From the NCBI GenBank assembly GCA_017529085.1, contig JAFXOC010000301.1:1-5395 (forward strand): 5,395 nt of DNA. The letters are read 5' to 3'. Origin of the DNA: Selenomonadaceae bacterium. GTDB lineage: Bacteria; Bacillota; Negativicutes; Selenomonadales; Selenomonadaceae. Below, piece by piece: positions 5,179-5,395 of this stretch; position 1 is the stretch's first letter; each line of letters begins with the position of its first letter. Below the pieces are notes generated by a model that did not search any database, was not told the DNA's origin, and worked only from the letters and a program-made list of their open reading frames with translations. The position numbers and the translations under genes were made by a program.

Positions 5179-5395
5179 TTACACCAGCGGATGCCTCTCA
5201 AAATCCCACGAAGTTTCCCGACGGTCCCAGTCGGCTTTGCTGATGGCGATGTTTTGTTTGACGAGATTATTAACAATATCCACTTTTTCATATATCATAG
5301 GCATACTTCTAATATTTTTTACTTGGAAATTGAGTGTGGGATTCATTATAGGAACAAGATGTAAAAAAACCGTACTGTTCAATAGTCCAATAATA
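5179..5395 (-). CDS. pglX: BREX PglX, end of the N-terminal piece (runs off window)
   Basis: The frame is open from the window edge to a TAA at 5179-5181. The visible 71 residues read LLNSTVFLHLVPIMNPTLNF near the start, then QVKNIRSMPMI, and end DWDRRETSWDFERHPLV. I recognise NPTLNFQV-x-(D/N)I and ETSWDF as the PglX segment joining the specificity region to the C-terminal domain. In an uninterrupted PglX the chain would continue within a short linker into the KANEEELN region; here it stops, and that region restarts about 2.1 kb downstream at 3040. PglX is the adenine-specific methyltransferase that marks host DNA in BREX; the catalytic core lies outside the window. The TTG at 5380-5382 is an internal codon, not a start. 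Confidence 0.9.
   Translation of the reverse strand, partial: IIGLLNSTVFLHLVPIMNPTLNFQVKNIRSMPMIYEKVDIVNNLVKQNIAISKADWDRRETSWDFERHPLV
5189..5233 (-). repeat. pglX hinge repeat, copy A (in the genuine pglX end)
   Basis: This is the parental copy of the hinge repeat. Its 33-bp core (5189-5221) matches copies B and C at 31 positions, and the longer 45-bp stretch matches copy B at 42. It encodes DWDRRETSWDFERHP and is followed within three codons by TAA. Copies A, B and C are spaced 648 and 710 bp apart in direct orientation, with one complete TA pair after each. Confidence 0.92.

Noticed and set aside
3040..5179. pglX split explained by a sequencing error or simple frameshift
   Set aside because: The two parts are separated by about 2.1 kb of intact, unrelated genes, so an error or single-base shift cannot produce it.
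3033..5180. A transposon or integrase-carrying element as the cause of the pglX interruption
   Set aside because: No transposase or recombinase gene, terminal inverted repeats or short target duplication were found in the window; a recombinase elsewhere in the locus cannot be excluded.
3831..5221. A CRISPR array (three direct ~33-bp repeats)
   Set aside because: The spacing is 650-710 bp with complete genes between, and the repeats are plainly pglX coding sequence. No cas genes are present.
955..5364. Plus-strand open frames (for example 2336-2911, 955-1290, 5104-5364)
   Set aside because: They lie opposite well-supported minus-strand genes, show no family motifs, and lack good ribosome sites; the longest is antisense to the conserved pglX C-terminal domain.

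Overview
The window is the middle of a type 1 BREX phage-defence locus, all on the minus strand (transcription runs from high to low coordinates). The right edge holds the end of the N-terminal part of pglX (adenine-specific DNA methyltransferase). The left edge holds the first 126 codons of pglZ (alkaline-phosphatase-superfamily BREX protein). In type 1 BREX pglX normally lies directly before pglZ, with brxA/brxB/brxC upstream and brxL downstream, so those genes are expected just outside the window. Strong AGGAGG-type ribosome sites, compact overlapping genes and moderate-to-low GC suggest a Bacillota (Clostridia or Negativicutes) host. This is inference; no marker gene is present.

pglX is in two pieces. 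The N-terminal piece stops at 5179, just after its conserved ETSWDF-x(2)-HPL motif. The C-terminal piece (about 314 codons) restarts at 3040 with its own ribosome site. About 2.1 kb of three consecutive toxin-antitoxin (TA) pairs lies between them: a ribbon-helix-helix antitoxin with a YoeB-type mRNA interferase (5151-4671), VapB/VapC with a PIN RNase (4501-3873), and a MNT-type nucleotidyltransferase with a HEPN protein (3795-3033). Each pair is preceded by a copy of the DNA encoding the ETSWDF end of pglX plus a stop codon. The first copy is the real pglX end (5189-5221); the other two are detached copies (4541-4573 and 3831-3863). The two detached copies are identical over 33 bp. The layout is [ETSWDF-stop]-RBS-TA, repeated three times, then the pglX C-terminal domain. 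A nine-codon echo of the start of that domain (4629-4658) sits after the YoeB gene.

A second insertion follows the 3' end of pglX: an AAA ATPase of the AAA_15/OLD-like type (2085-1057) and a small PD-(D/E)XK-like nuclease (1047-511). A second, diverged copy of the last ~20 pglX codons with the same stop codon (438-500) lies beyond them, just before pglZ. The module is therefore bracketed by two pglX 3' ends and is AT-rich beside the GC-richer pglX and pglZ sequence.

All genes are co-directional and nearly contiguous, with no convincing internal promoter or terminator, so the TA pairs and the ATPase/nuclease pair are probably read from the BREX operon. The main interest is an apparent cassette-like array of TA modules in the hinge of a split PglX, built on direct repeats of the pglX hinge, together with a second module bracketed by duplicated pglX ends.
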